Positions 10,888 through 23,690 of a stretch of DNA of 64,000 bases are shown in pieces (the stretch's first letter is position 1; the number at the start of each line of letters is the position of its first letter). The stretch spans positions 13,946,501 to 14,010,500 of the forward strand of contig JANCRA010000019.1 of the NCBI GenBank assembly GCA_024362935.1, read 5' to 3'. Position numbers and translations under genes: made by a program. The notes under the pieces are model-generated. The model had not been told where the DNA came from. It searched no databases and saw nothing but the letters and a program-made list of their open reading frames with translations. This DNA comes from Setophaga petechia. Lineage: Eukaryota > Chordata > Aves > Passeriformes > Parulidae.

Positions 10888-13800
10888 GGCATCACATAGC
10901 CATCATCTGGGGAAAAGATGAGTCTCCAGTTCCAAATTTTAAAACCTTGGTTCACCTCTGTCATTAGTATTCTAAGAAAGAAACACAGGATTCATCCCAA
11001 CCTGCTTAAGAAGGCTAAAACCAAAGGTTAAGCCAAATGTCTTTGATCTCATGACAGCAGCAAGAGACAGGAGAGTCATGGACCCAATCCCACAGCAGTA
11101 TCTCAGAGAGGAGCCCCACTCCTCCCACCCTAAGATTGCCTTGAGTTCCATTTGCCTAACCTCAGAAAGCTGACATTAGGTAAGATAAATCCTGTCCTTC
11201 ATGATTAGGATGTCTCTCACATGGCTTGATAAAAGACAAGTAAATTAGATCTGATAAAGAGAGCTGCCTGGTGGCAGCTGGAACAATAATTTGTGAGTGC
11301 TAGTCCCACATGCAGATGATGAGACTGCACCCTGTCATTGCATTAGAAAGCTTTCATTTTCTAATGGATTTACTTCCTGCAGAAAGTCATGGTACGCTGG
11401 AAAGACTGTTTTGCATTTCTTATCTATGAAAATTAAGTTACATGAGGCATTTCAGGATTTACCATATAGAGTTTATGCCTCTTAATATGCTCATCTCAAT
11501 AAAATATATGGCAGTTGAAGATGGCTCATGTAAGATACAGGGTAATTAGTCATTTATATGGCTCACTCTCCTACAAACCAAATCTGCTTCTATATAAATG
11601 TCTAGACAGTACATTAGTGTTTTGCCCAGCCAGCCCAAGAGTGTGTGAGAAAGGTAAAAGGATCCCTGCTTCCCAAACTACTTGATAGCATTTACCACAC
11701 TCCCTGTTAACTTTGTATTTTGGCAGATAAACCCCAAGCATACAGGTTCCAAATACTTCAAGCTGTCTGTTGCACAGAACTCATATGAGGTTATATTTCC
11801 ATAAATCCCATTGAAATCAGTATTTTTTGTCCAGAGTGTTGATCTCAAAGAAATTTCAGATGTCTCTCAGGATAGTTTCAAATGAAAATCTCCTCTATTC
11901 ACTGCATTAATTTTTTTTCAAATATATGATTGACTAGTTTATAATACACTTTATAAAAGGACTGCTCAATGGGTAAGATAACGTGGTTTTAGATTTATTA
12001 CAGCATTTCATGATGTAAATGGATGGAGTCATGCAGTTTGGACCAAAAGCTTTGTTCCAAACAATCAAATTCTTGCTTCAAGCAGCCCTCCCCTCCCATT
12101 AAGGGCTAGTGTTTGCACAGGCTTCTCATGCACTGTGGGACCCCTTATGAAGTTTATCATCTGGAAAGGCAGGTAGTAGCTGAAGACTGTGTGTGTGTGA
12201 GTGTCCAGATCCAGTCTGGAGGGATTCTCTGTGTTGCACAGCGCTGACATCTTCACCCAGAGCCAGCATAAGGATTAGATACCCATATTACCTGGCTCTT
12301 TACTTCTTCTTCATAATATCATTTATTAACATGAAAGCATTGGCTTGACAAGGTTAGCATTGACCAGATCCTTACCTTAAATCACTGGCACCAGTGTGGA
12401 TACTGTGTCATTAAACAAAGTAAAAATCCCCTCAATTTGGTTCAAATTCTTGGTCTCTAAGGCAATGTAACAATGGATTTTTGGGGGTTGTTGTTCAGTG
12501 TCCAGATCAAAACCAAACATCAGGCAGATCAACATGACAGACATTTCATATTGTCTCAGCCAGGCAGAATTCTAAGTTCCATTCCTTTCCAGCTGAAGGA
12601 AACATATATTTCAACTGAAAATGGAGCTTGGGGTTTCTTGTGCTTTCCATAAAAGCTTAGGGGAAAACAAGCTGAAGTCACAAGAGTTATAGAAATTTAT
12701 CCTAGAGCCCATAATGAATGGCCTTTACTTAGGATAAAGGAGACTACGGTTCTGTGCTATACTCTCCCTCAAGCCCAGTTTATGTTGCTTATGATTGTTC
12801 ATCTAAGTAAATAGCATTTTTCTTTATTTATTCTCTTCCAGAACATGTTTGCAGGGATTAATGAACAGTTTCATTGCACAGTATTTTCTCAGTGGCAAAA
12901 CAAAGAGTACAAAAGCCAAGAAAAAGCCAGTGATCTGGGAAATGGTAAATATTGACAAAATATTATTGCAACTCAGGAAGGGTTTAGCTGCCCATCTGGA
13001 ATTTCTCTTTACAAATTCTATACATTCCTTCCATTTGCAGGACAGGGATCTAGCTCAATGTGTCCTGTTGTGAATAATTTAAATTAATATTAAGTAGTTT
13101 TTTAAATGCTTCTAAGTGTCAAAGGAAATAGTGGTAGTCTTTCTCTCAGTTTCCATATGTAATGCCTGTACCTGGGTTTTGGATGTTCAGAGGTCAGAAA
13201 TAAAGTATATCAGAATATCTTCATTCTGTTGTTCATTTGAAACTTGAATTCTGTTCCTCAGTCCAATCTCTGTTCTTTCTCTGCAGATAATTGGGGGGAA
13301 AAAACATGGCTATTTATTGCACTGCTGCTCTCCACACATCCTATTCCTATTTTGGAAGGCTTCCTAAATTCATTACACAGGCAAAACTCCCACTTAAGTT
13401 ATTTGTTTGACTGTGCAGAGACCAAAAAACAGATCAGAGAACAGAACTGTTCATTTCTGTAAATACGTCAGTTATTGGCTTACTGGAACTCTGTGCTTTG
13501 TTCATTCCTTGAGCAGGGTCCAGACAGAGCTGAAAACTCAGGGGAAAATTAGAAGTCAAAGCCTTCTTGCATATTTACTGACCATATTAGAATAACCAGT
13601 ACTGCCAAGGGCCATCAGTTTTCTGGATTGAATGGGCCTTCTCAGGAAAAAGAAAATGTTTATAGTGAAAGGAAAATTAATTAATTAGAATTTCAGCCTT
13701 CAGCTGTCAGCACCAGAATACAATGTCAATTGGAACAAGAGTTGCCTCTGACAAATCTCACCTGCTCTCATGAGGCTTGTTTGCAGTGCCTTGTGCACAG

Positions 13801-14662
13801 ATCTGTACAGGAACAGAGCAGTGCTCACCAGCACAGCCCATTAGCTGGGAAAGATCTTGTGTTGATTTTGACTTCAGAATGCAATGCTGGAGAAGAAAAG
13901 GAGCAATGCTTTGATATCTTTGCTGTTCGCTTTACAAGGCTTGGTATTGATTTCTTTCTCAAGCAATATTCATTTCATAGGGTAAAAGAAGCTAGGCTTC
14001 AGGACCAGGCTGTGATTGTGATCCTTGAGCTTGTAATTCGATTTTGAGGTGTCAAAACTAGGGAAGTATGAGGCTCAGGAAATAGTTCTGTAAATGCTTT
14101 GTGAGATGCAGGGAGACAGGCTGGCAGCAACTGCCCTAAGTTATTTGGAACAGAAAAAAACCTTAATCCTACAATAGGTTTGTAAAAGAAGGATAGAATT
14201 AATATTTTGCTTTTTAAATAGTGGAATTTCAGAAAGGGAGTAGACTGCAACTGCTTCACATCATCATAAATTTGGGGGTGAATATGTCAGTTCAGATGCT
14301 CTGAACTAATGAATTCACCTAAGACTTGTTCCTGAATGTATTGGAAATCATGCTTGGAAACTCAAGATACAAGTTAAAATAGATGTATGAACCACCATCC
14401 TTTGTTTAGTGCAGAGCTTTGTAAAACTTTGTTCCCCTTCTCCAATTGCTGCAGACTAAGATAATCAGATCCTATATTAATTATATTTGTTATAAGACTT
14501 AGAATTCGTTCCTCAAATTATTTTAATTTTATGTTTTTAATGAAAACCAGTTTTGTATGTTTTGTCATACTATTCCTGATAAGTTCACAATCTTTAGAAG
14601 GGGAATATCTTGGTCTGTCATAAGAGAGTGTTTCTTTGTGTTGCCGTTCACTCAAATGGAGA

Positions 14663-14702
14663 ATTAAGTATGATTAAGTATGATTAACTATGATCAAGTA
14701 TG
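14663..14702. repeat. 10-bp tandem repeat, four copies
   Basis: ATTAAGTATG occurs four times head to tail. Copies 1 and 2 are identical, copy 3 has one G-to-C change and copy 4 one T-to-C change. It is a small minisatellite-like array. Confidence 0.93.
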
Positions 14703-15420
14703 ACTGCTGTTTGCACACTGCTTCTGTCATTGCAGGAGCTGAGAGGTGCAGTGCATGGAACTCTTAGAGGAAGTAGGATACTCATCTAGTTAAGGTGACT
14801 CTGATCCAAGGAAATAGGATTCTTTCCTTAAATCTTGCTCCTTTCTGTGCTTTAGTGAGCGAGCCACACAAACCAGACCAGCCATAGCCTTTAATTTTAG
14901 GTTTCTCTGTGCGGTTGTGCGTTGCCTGAGAGCAGTATGGTTCTAATTTGGGGAAGTATTGGCAAATCCAGGCACAGTTTAACTTAAAAGAGTTGTTCTC
15001 AGAATATATTAACCACTGTACGATGTTACCTCTGATGAAAAGTCAGTTCTGGAGCATCTCAAAAGGAGCTTAGAAGTGGTAGGTAGTCTCAATTTCTATT
15101 TCACTTAGTAACATATCTGTAAAATTGTCCTGGTATCTATTCTCTTACCTTACAGATCAAGAAAATATATAAATAAAATTTTCAAATCACCTGATGGTCC
15201 TCTGTGTACTACAGAACAGCCCAGGAATATATCTCTTACATTAGGGAGAAGGTTTGTCCACTGAAATGTACACAATATCCTGAGCAAGGAGACAACATCA
15301 AGTGAGTGCCCTTTCATGCACTCAATGAGATAGGAGGCTTAGGAAAAAAATTGTACAGGCTCAAGTCATTAAAAACTATTCTTATGCCTTGGGAAGGCAT
15401 ATTTTATTACCCTATGGGAA

Positions 15421-15457
15421 GGGTAAATGCTGAATAAAGGGGCAAATGCTGAATAAA
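15421..15457. repeat. 19-bp tandem duplication
   Basis: GGGTAAATGCTGAATAAA (15421-15438) is followed after one base by GGGCAAATGCTGAATAAA (15440-15457), a single mismatch. Each copy contains AATAAA, but nothing supports real polyadenylation here. Confidence 0.93.
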
Positions 15458-16323
15458 AACCACTAATTCTAGCACTCCCTAAGTTTTCACTGCTCGATAT
15501 CTTTACATTTATGAAACACTTTCAGCAAAGCAGGGGATTGAGTGTGGAGGCATTGCTGCTTTGCACATTTCATATTGCCTGTCTTGCCCCGTACTCCTTG
15601 CTGACATGTCACACTGAGATCTCTCCACCTCTCACACTTGAGGGTAATTATATTGTAGCTTGGCAGTAATTACACCCAGACAGTACTTCTGCTCAGTCAC
15701 TAGACCATGTTCTCTCTGCCTGCACCCAATTAATCTTCCCCCATGAGTCCAGAAAGGAGAGAGAAAGCTGTATTGTAATTTTTTTGTGTTATTAAAAATT
15801 CCCGTGACATTTTTTAGTAATTTTGTTAGTTCCCATGTCCTGGCCAAGTCCCAGTTTTGTTTAATTACTTGAGTGTTCTGAGTACTGGGAAAATGTATTC
15901 ATTGTATATTTTACTTAAAATGTCATGGAACACATTGAACAACATATTCGGAAATACATTTGTGAGTGATTCAGCTAGACCTCAAAACTGGGCATACAGG
16001 GTAAAGAGTTTCCAAAAATATTGTAGAATTTGTCAAAAATACCATTTGATACTAATCAAATGGCCATTCTGCATCCCATCAATAAAATTCCCTCTGGAGT
16101 TTTATCAGAAAATGGAATATTTTTCTTTTCTTCTTCTCTAACCAGTTCTGCAGTGTGGGTCAGGTTGTTCAAAATCAGTATGATTGTCTACATTACTCCT
16201 GGAAAAATTTCAATCCCAGGAAAAATGACACTCATGGAATGAGATCATCAAGCATAATTTTCTTGCCGTTATCCTTCCTTATTCTATAATCAATCTGAAT
16301 CAATACACATTAATTCTTTACTA

Positions 16324-16345
16324 CTTGTGTAAAGAATTACACAAG
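16324..16345. repeat. Perfect 9-bp inverted repeat
   Basis: CTTGTGTAA (16324-16332) and TTACACAAG (16337-16345) pair exactly around the tetraloop AGAA. It is a short hairpin or cruciform candidate in AT-rich DNA with no gene nearby. Confidence 0.88.
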
Positions 16346-17226
16346 CATCTTACTAGCCCAACAAGCTTCAAAGACTTCTTGATTTTCAGCAATGCAGTGA
16401 TTAAAAATTGAGCTGGCGACCTATCTAAATTCCATCAAAGTAATGGAATTCCTTTTCTATGTGTGATCTGTGGGGGAGCTTGGAAAAACCATTACATTCT
16501 CTACAGAGCATGACAAGAGTTCCAGATCAAGGACTGCAAAGAAGAGCCTATTTGCATGGTTCAATCAGAACTGCTATTGTTTTTACAAAACCCAGATAAT
16601 CCTCTATTTATTCTTAGTGCTTTCTATTGGAATTTTATTGGTTAACCACTTGGAGATATATAGGTATTTATAGGATTGTTTTATAACATAACATTTGCCA
16701 ACCTTGGGCAGTCAATGTACTGTGTTACTCCATTTCCATGTTTTTACAGATTCTCTAGCAGACCCATTCTATAAGTGAGGAAAAACTAAATAAAATATTG
16801 GTCCAGCAATTACTTCCAGTCCTCTTGTATCTTCTTTCAGCTAGCAGTCATAAAATGAGTTCTTCATTCCATTTGCTTATGGTGATGGTAGGCATAAATT
16901 ACTAGAATTGACGAGTCTAAAATGAGTTTTGTGGAAGTCACTGTTCTGTGTAATTGCAGTGTTCCATGTAATGACGTATTTAAAAGCACTGCTTGACTGA
17001 GACTTAGAGTAATAGTCCTAATCTTCACAAAATGTCTGTATAGTAGCATAGTAACAGCCAGAAGGATTTTTGCTGTTTTTTTTTTTAAACAAAGATAATC
17101 TTTATCCTAAACAATAGCATTTTAAATGTGTTATGTAAATGAATTACTCAATACAGCACTTTTACCTTTATGTCCTTTCTACTGGCAGTTGTTTTTTCTT
17201 GAGGGGCCTGAGGTTTAGGCAGCCAG

Positions 17227-17245
17227 CTAACCTTTTCAAGGTTAG
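17227..17245. repeat. Perfect 8-bp inverted repeat
   Basis: CTAACCTT (17227-17234) and AAGGTTAG (17238-17245) flank the 3-base loop TTC. No function is visible. Confidence 0.8.
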
Positions 17246-20200
17246 TGCAAAATCATTTTCAGCTTGATAAGAATTGTTATAAGGAAATTAAAGCGTATCA
17301 TGTCTTTTCATTGCATTTTTGTCATTGTTCTTTCTCACTGTTAGAAGAAAAATAAAAGTAAATTAATGCTGTTCTATCTGAGTAGAAACTATACATTGTT
17401 TATTAGATGATCTTTAATCAAATCAAGACTAAATCATTTTTCCTACTTAAGAGAAAAAGCAATGACACTTCATTGTGCATGGGTGTTTGCAAAATACAGT
17501 CATGAGTTTATGTAGCAAAGTCATAGTATCACTGAAATACATCAGCAAGCTCTGTTGTTGAGAAGAATTCCCCATAATTGCTATGTAAAGGAAGTAATTT
17601 CATCCCTTTAGCATTTCAGCATTAGAACTCAAGAAATTTTATTTGACTAGAAATTGGGCTTAGATATTAAGATTTCCATATGGATTCTCTGGAGAGTGAT
17701 GTGTGGTGGGCTATGGACAACATCCTCTGTGTGACTGTGAAGCAGCTATTTCACTAAAGGGTGTGCAAACAGGGGTAGTGGATGTACCACCAACTGTCAT
17801 ATGATTTTAAAGAGATTTATCATCTTTGTGAACAGGATTTTTTTTTAAGTTTTCCTTTCTGTTATCATTTAAGTGCTTTTGGCGTGCCTACCACCTTCCT
17901 TAGTTGTTGTTTTGGGTCATTGCTTAGTACAGCCTGTTTGGCAGGGAACTCCTCTGACCTGCTGGAATAAATTATTCAGCCACAGAATTCAGCTGCCTTT
18001 GGAGAGTAAACAAACTGACACTGAGTAAAATGCTCTGGGCCACAGTGAGGGGTCACACAGTAAAGTCTGTGCCTAAGGTATGATTCTTTCACCTCTCCTT
18101 TTACCTCCATCTTTTCCTGTATGTAGACATGCCAGAAGCCCAGACACTGTTTCTCCAGTTGTCCTATGGCCCGTGGCCCTGGTGACAGTTGCTCTACTAC
18201 TGGCATTCAGGAAGGGGTCTTTGTATAATTTTGGGAGTGCATTCACCAAGTTAGTGACATCAGTGGTTTAAGAAAGGAAATAGAGAATCGGGTCTGCACT
18301 TACTGAAATTAAACCTTTCTCATCAGGCCACAAGTAAGACTGTGGAAGCTTAAGTTGAGAGTGCTTCAAACTCTCAATTGCATTTTACTGACAAATTGCC
18401 AAGATACACTGACCCATGTGAGATCCTCTTCCAACAGCTAAATGAAAAATGCATTCTTGTAAATACCATTGAAATTGTTCCTAGGTTCTTCTCATGCTCT
18501 CAGCTATTAGGTTCTTCCATAAAATGGTTTTCAGATTCCTTTCCATCCCTCCTACAGATATAACAGTTTTTCAGCCTCTGAAGATGTTATGAGCCATCTT
18601 TATAAATCTCTGTAAAATAACTTGGCAAGCCACAACATTAAATTGCATATAGTTGAAGAAAAATATGCCAGACCATTCTGTATTAAAAAAATATGGGACT
18701 AAATGTGAAAGACGTAGGCTAAGTTGCACCTAGGGTTGTTTTCCTTACATATGGTATGCACAGGATGAAGTGTCTAAAAATACCCTAATACTTTATCCTA
18801 CCAACAGTAAATACATTATAATTTACAGCCTCTAAAATGGAAGGTGCTAGCAAGTTAAGCCATTAATGTTATACACAAAAGTCTTCAGTGCTGACCCAAA
18901 GAGTTGCCTTATGCTGCACAACAGACCTGCAAAAACTTTCTTTGTATAAGAGCTTTTTGCACATAAACTGGCAAATTGTTCCTTCTACTGTACTTCTCAT
19001 GAAAAAGGGAATTGAGAGCTCTTCCTCTGACAAGAGCTTAGCCAGGTAAGAGTTTAGAAAGCTGGGTACTCCTTCCAAACAAAAATTCAAAGATACTCCA
19101 TGCTGGGATGTAACTAAATATATTTTAGGCAAAGTAGAAAATGGAATGTGAGTAATGAGACAAGATGTGCATATTCCCCTTGCTAAAACTGGAATTGTGA
19201 TGTGTGTGTCTATTTTTATATATACACATACACAGACACCCAAGAGCCCATTTCTGCAGCTCATAATAATTTAACCAAAACTCCTGTACTTTCTTGAGAA
19301 GGCTTACTGATCTTCACCAGATGAATACCTTACAAATGTCCAATTTGTAATTTACGTTTTCCATTTTGCATGCATCTATCTGAAAACTTCTCTCACAGAA
19401 GGGGCAGTGCAAGTGAGGAAATTGACATCCATGTGCTGTATTAGCAAGGAAGTCAGAATATTTTCTAGAAAAATAAATCTTACTTTTCCATTTCTCAAAG
19501 CTTATTTTTGTTAAGAGCTGTTCAAAAGATTAATTAGAACTTTTTAAATTCAACTGAAAATGTGGTGGACCTTCCTTATTAGCTACAGACTCAACACCGT
19601 TCTCTCTTTCTGTCATAATATCGATCATTTGAACTTGATTTGCAAAAGCTCAGCCAAAATTCAGTAGCCTTGAGAAGAGAGACTAGAGGCTCCTTGTTGC
19701 CTATACTACACTTACAGTCTGGTGGCTAGAGTCCTGTCATTGGAGAAGACATCTATGAATTCCAGTTTCCGTGCTGAATCAGTCAGGCCAGATTTGCCTG
19801 GGAAATTACTTGCTAGTTGCTGGAGAGATTGACTTCCAGAGTATGGTGGTTCTGTGCTTGTTTGCACAGCTGCATCTTCCTTGGTGTTTGAAAGCCAATT
19901 GACTCTTGTTATAAAAGGAGTCCAGAATTTCTTTATTTTCTTACTTTTATCATAAATGTCCCAAAAATATTACAACTCTCAAAACTTCATCTCAGTTTAC
20001 TAAAGAAGGCATATAAAAAAATTATTATCTGCAACAGCTCAAATGAAGATTTTCTGTTGTGTTTATTTTAGTTCAGCTATGTGGTTTTGACTCACACAGG
20101 CCTAGTTTCCACGGGTAACTAAGGATACTTGATGCCAAGAGTTCCTAAATATGAGATAGCAGTTTAGCCCCGAAGACGTTGTGTAAATTGCTGCTTTTTT

Positions 20201-22889
20201 CTTCTTCCACATCCTGACAATATTTTTCAGGCAGTCAAGCTTTCCAGCACTGGCCATAGTACTATAGCCTTTAAAAATTATTTTAAAAAAGCCTTTCATA
20301 GCTTTTCTCTTCAGGCAGATCATCCGCAGGAGACATTTCTCATGGCACTTTCACAAGTGGTTTATTCAGCCTCCCAGCTTAGAGGGTGCTATCAGGAACC
20401 AGCGCTGCCAAAGGGAGACATGATCCTCTGGAGAACCACAGGGGAGGCATACAGCTTGATTTCTTTTTCTGTAACATGTTGGTTGTGTTATGAATCATCC
20501 TCTTAAATACAGAGCTTAGGTAAAATCTGTGGAGATGAGACATGGATGGTGGCACAGCAAGAAACTGTTGCTTTAGGTGAATGCTTACAGTTGTAGTGCT
20601 ATTTGGGCTGGTTTGGAGCAAATCCCTGTATCACCTCCATTTAGTATTTTCTGGTTTAGTTAGGATCACAGTTTTGGATTTTAAATTTCTTGTGGAGGAA
20701 GCCAAATTGGAAAATCCCCTCCAAGTGCTTACGAATACATGTCATTCCCTCCCTCTGAGGAATGTGGCCATAAGGAGCATTGAGCCCTCAACAGGTGGAG
20801 ACTTTCAATCTCAGAAACAGACAAACTCTACTTCAAATTAAATTCCTTCAACTACATCTGACAAAGATGTAGGAACCACAGTATCAAGTCTTTTGATCTT
20901 CTGATCTTCTCCTGTTATGCCAATTTTGCTAATGAGACATGTACAGTGCATTAATTCGGAGTCGAGGTATTGGCTAGCAAGAAATCTGCATTTTAAGTAA
21001 AATCTTAGGTACCTAAGCACTAACTGAATTAAAAGTTTTGAACAAGGTCAGATGAGCTTGCTTCTGCTCAAAAGCTTGACTGAGTTCCAAAAGAAATAGA
21101 ATCTTCCATGTGAGTTTTTCAGGGTTACAGCCTGAAAAGCATTTATCTCCTGCACATGCTGTTTGATATCCTTCTTGAAAGTGCTAGAAAGTACTTCCTC
21201 ATGCTCTTAAAAATGTTTTTTCTTGTGAAAACAGAAGAAAATGAGTTAAACAGTCCTGTCTGTGTGTTATACACTATCTACATAGAAATGGGTCAATGCC
21301 AATCATCACTTTCTTTTACGTCTCTTTTTTATTTCACCAGTAAAACATGAACAAAGTTTAAAGTGGGGGGAACCATGAATTTGGGAGGGACAATCTAAGT
21401 AAGAGTTTAAGAGGAAACTAAACTCTGCTCAATTGCAGTGATGACTGTCACCTGGCTGCTCAGTGACCCCCTACCCTGCCAGAAGACAACCCAACTGGCT
21501 TTCCCCGAGCTGCCCCCAGCATGTAGAAAATGAAGCAGTCAATGAAATCTACCTTTGCAGCAGCCTTCAGAGTTTTGCCATGAGCCCAGTAAATTGAAGG
21601 AGAACACATGTGCTAGCTCATTAATATCTGTTAGCCATAGCAGATGTCACACACTTCATACAGTGCCACATATTCTCCTGCAGTCCAGCGTATGCAACAG
21701 GACATGTGAAGTGAACATCTGTATTTTATGGAGACAAGTATCAAGCTTTATTTCTTAATACCTCTATATGTGTGTCAGTGGTCTAACATATGAATTTAGC
21801 CAGTGTTTTTAAAGCTGGTTCCATTTTGATAGAGTAGCAACTTGAACAGTAACAAGAATTACTAAAATTCACAGCTGCATAATAGACACAAACTGAAAGA
21901 CAGGAAAAGACAAAATATCTATTGTTATTTGATAATCCTTAGATGTATTCTCAGTAATCATCTAATCACTCACATACAACTGTCTTCCTAAATCAAAGTT
22001 AAATGAATACTGATGCAATTATTGCAAAGGGTAACCAAAGATTTTTATTAATCTAGAGTCAAATTTCACACTTCATACCTAAGAATACTTGAATGTAATT
22101 TCAAAATAGCATTGACTATCCACTTCAAGGGCTATTCTTGAGCAAAACTAAAGCAGGAAGCTCCAGTTATGCTAGAGACTAATGTAGCTAAATATTCAGA
22201 TTATTAAAAATGTCAAGATGACAAAACTAAGCCCAAAGAAAATGCTTTAGCCTTGAAAGTAGACAACTGAAAAGCATTAAGTCTAAATAGGTGAGCATAT
22301 TAAATGCATGTATTTTTTTTGTTCACCTGACATTCAGTGTTTTTTGCAATTTTTTAGCCTAGCATAAATTTATTGGAATGGTAAATAAGGTGAAATGGAG
22401 CAGGAAATTCAGGCTTTAGCACAATTTCTACTAATTTAAGTAGGTTTTCCCTGAGGGAGAACAGCGTCATTTAATGAGATTTTTCCTGACATTACTTTTT
22501 ATAAGACTGGAGTTTTATGGAGATTCATGTAATGAATAACAAATGTGCTGTTTTGTACTTGTGTTTCCATGAAATGTGAAAAATCCTACATTAGAGCTTC
22601 TACATTTCTGCCATTTTCAGCTACATTCATTTCTTACCTCAAACGTATTCTAAGGGTAGTGTTTTGTGCAGGATTTCTTTAATGAAGGAATCTTTTCCTT
22701 CTTGTGCCTGTCTTGCTAGAGTTTATTACTTATAAGAGCTGGAATGAGGGTTCAAAGGGGTCTGAGAGCTTTGTTAAGTATCAAAAGGCAAAAAATGCAG
22801 GTGAGTTCAAGTGAGGTTCTTTTAAAAGAGTGGACCTAATATGTGTTTGTGTGCTACTAGTCCACACACCACTGTGTTTTTCTGAAGGG

Positions 22890-23690
22890 TAATGGCAGCA
22901 TGGCCTCATTGAAGATCTGGTTTTTCCATAGCATGATGGGTCATGTCCACTGTGCTGCAGGGCTGTGGAGCAAGGCAGGCAGGAGCTGGAGGTGGCTCAC
23001 AACTCTCATCCCTTTTTTGACAAAAAAGTTGCATGTTCCAATCTCCATAAGCAAGGGTAGGTTTAGCAGGGTAGAGCTGTGTTGCTCAAGCTGTATTCCT
23101 CCTCCCTCATTATGTTATTCTCTCTCTGGTACTGCAGCATGGGCTCTGCCCAAGCTCAGAGCTCCACAGCCCAGCTCTTCCACTGGAATGGTCTGCTAAA
23201 TCCAGCTACTAAATATGTGCCCTGCTCATTTAGTAGAGGATTCAATATCTTGGCTGTCCTGTCTCTTGGCAGTAGCTGTGTACTCCTCTTGCTACTGAGC
23301 CTTGTCCCTCACCCTTCCTCTAGTACAGTCATTTCTGCTCCTTGGTCCTTGTCCTGGCTCCTCCAGGGGACAGGACAGACAGGCCTTGCCTCTTGCCTTT
23401 CTGGGCTTTGGACCAGTGCATTCCTCAGCATCTTTGGCTGCCAGCTCTGGTTTGGGTTGCATTTGGCCCCTGGTCCTGGTTTCTGTGCCTGGTGGTGCAC
23501 GGGCTGGAAGAGACCCACTGGCAAGCTGGGCAGCTCAAAGAGCAAACCTCCCTCACAGGGCCCAGAGCACTTGTGTTCTGCTGGCTTACACAGGATTTCT
23601 TTGTCTAATCTTTGTCATGTTCCTCTGATGCTCACAGCAGCATTTTGGCATTCTGGCAGTGACAGTGGTCAAACAGATTGAGCCAGCCCT
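22890..23690. other. GC-rich patch with the longest non-repeat frame (200 codons)
   Basis: This 800-bp patch is clearly more GC-rich than its flanks and holds a 200-codon plus frame (23079-23681). Two other plus frames (23302-23628 and 23342-23608) and a minus frame (23309-23545) are open over the same bases, which points to low stop density and not selection on one frame. The translation is rich in L, S, W, C and G, with hydrophobic stretches but no domain that I recognise. CpG is depleted. It could be a lncRNA exon, an old repeat or just a GC-rich island. I do not call a gene. Confidence 0.4.

Larger units (their letters stand above)
5669..14662. other. Long unique noncoding stretch
   Basis: About 9 kb of AT-rich DNA has no recognisable exon, RNA gene or repeat family beyond the short features listed separately (T tract at 5961, hairpin at 7937, CpG-retaining patch at 8270, A tract at 10872). 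Frames reach at most about 107 codons (7181-7504), with no domain. Confidence 0.55.
14703..22889. other. Long unique noncoding stretch
   Basis: About 8 kb has no recognisable exon, RNA gene or transposon. The longest frame is 131 codons on the minus strand (18869-19264), within the range expected by chance at this length and composition and lacking any domain. Short repeats inside are listed separately. TG/CA-rich DNA at 19201-19236 has a TGTGTGTGTC block facing an ACACATACACA block, a weak inverted arrangement. Confidence 0.55.

Noticed and set aside
15421..15457. Two AATAAA signals suggesting a transcript end
   Set aside because: They are the two copies of a 19-bp slippage duplication and lie next to no coding region.
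18869..19264. 131-codon minus frame
   Set aside because: No recognisable motif; part of it is translated TG/CA-rich low-complexity DNA; consistent with chance.
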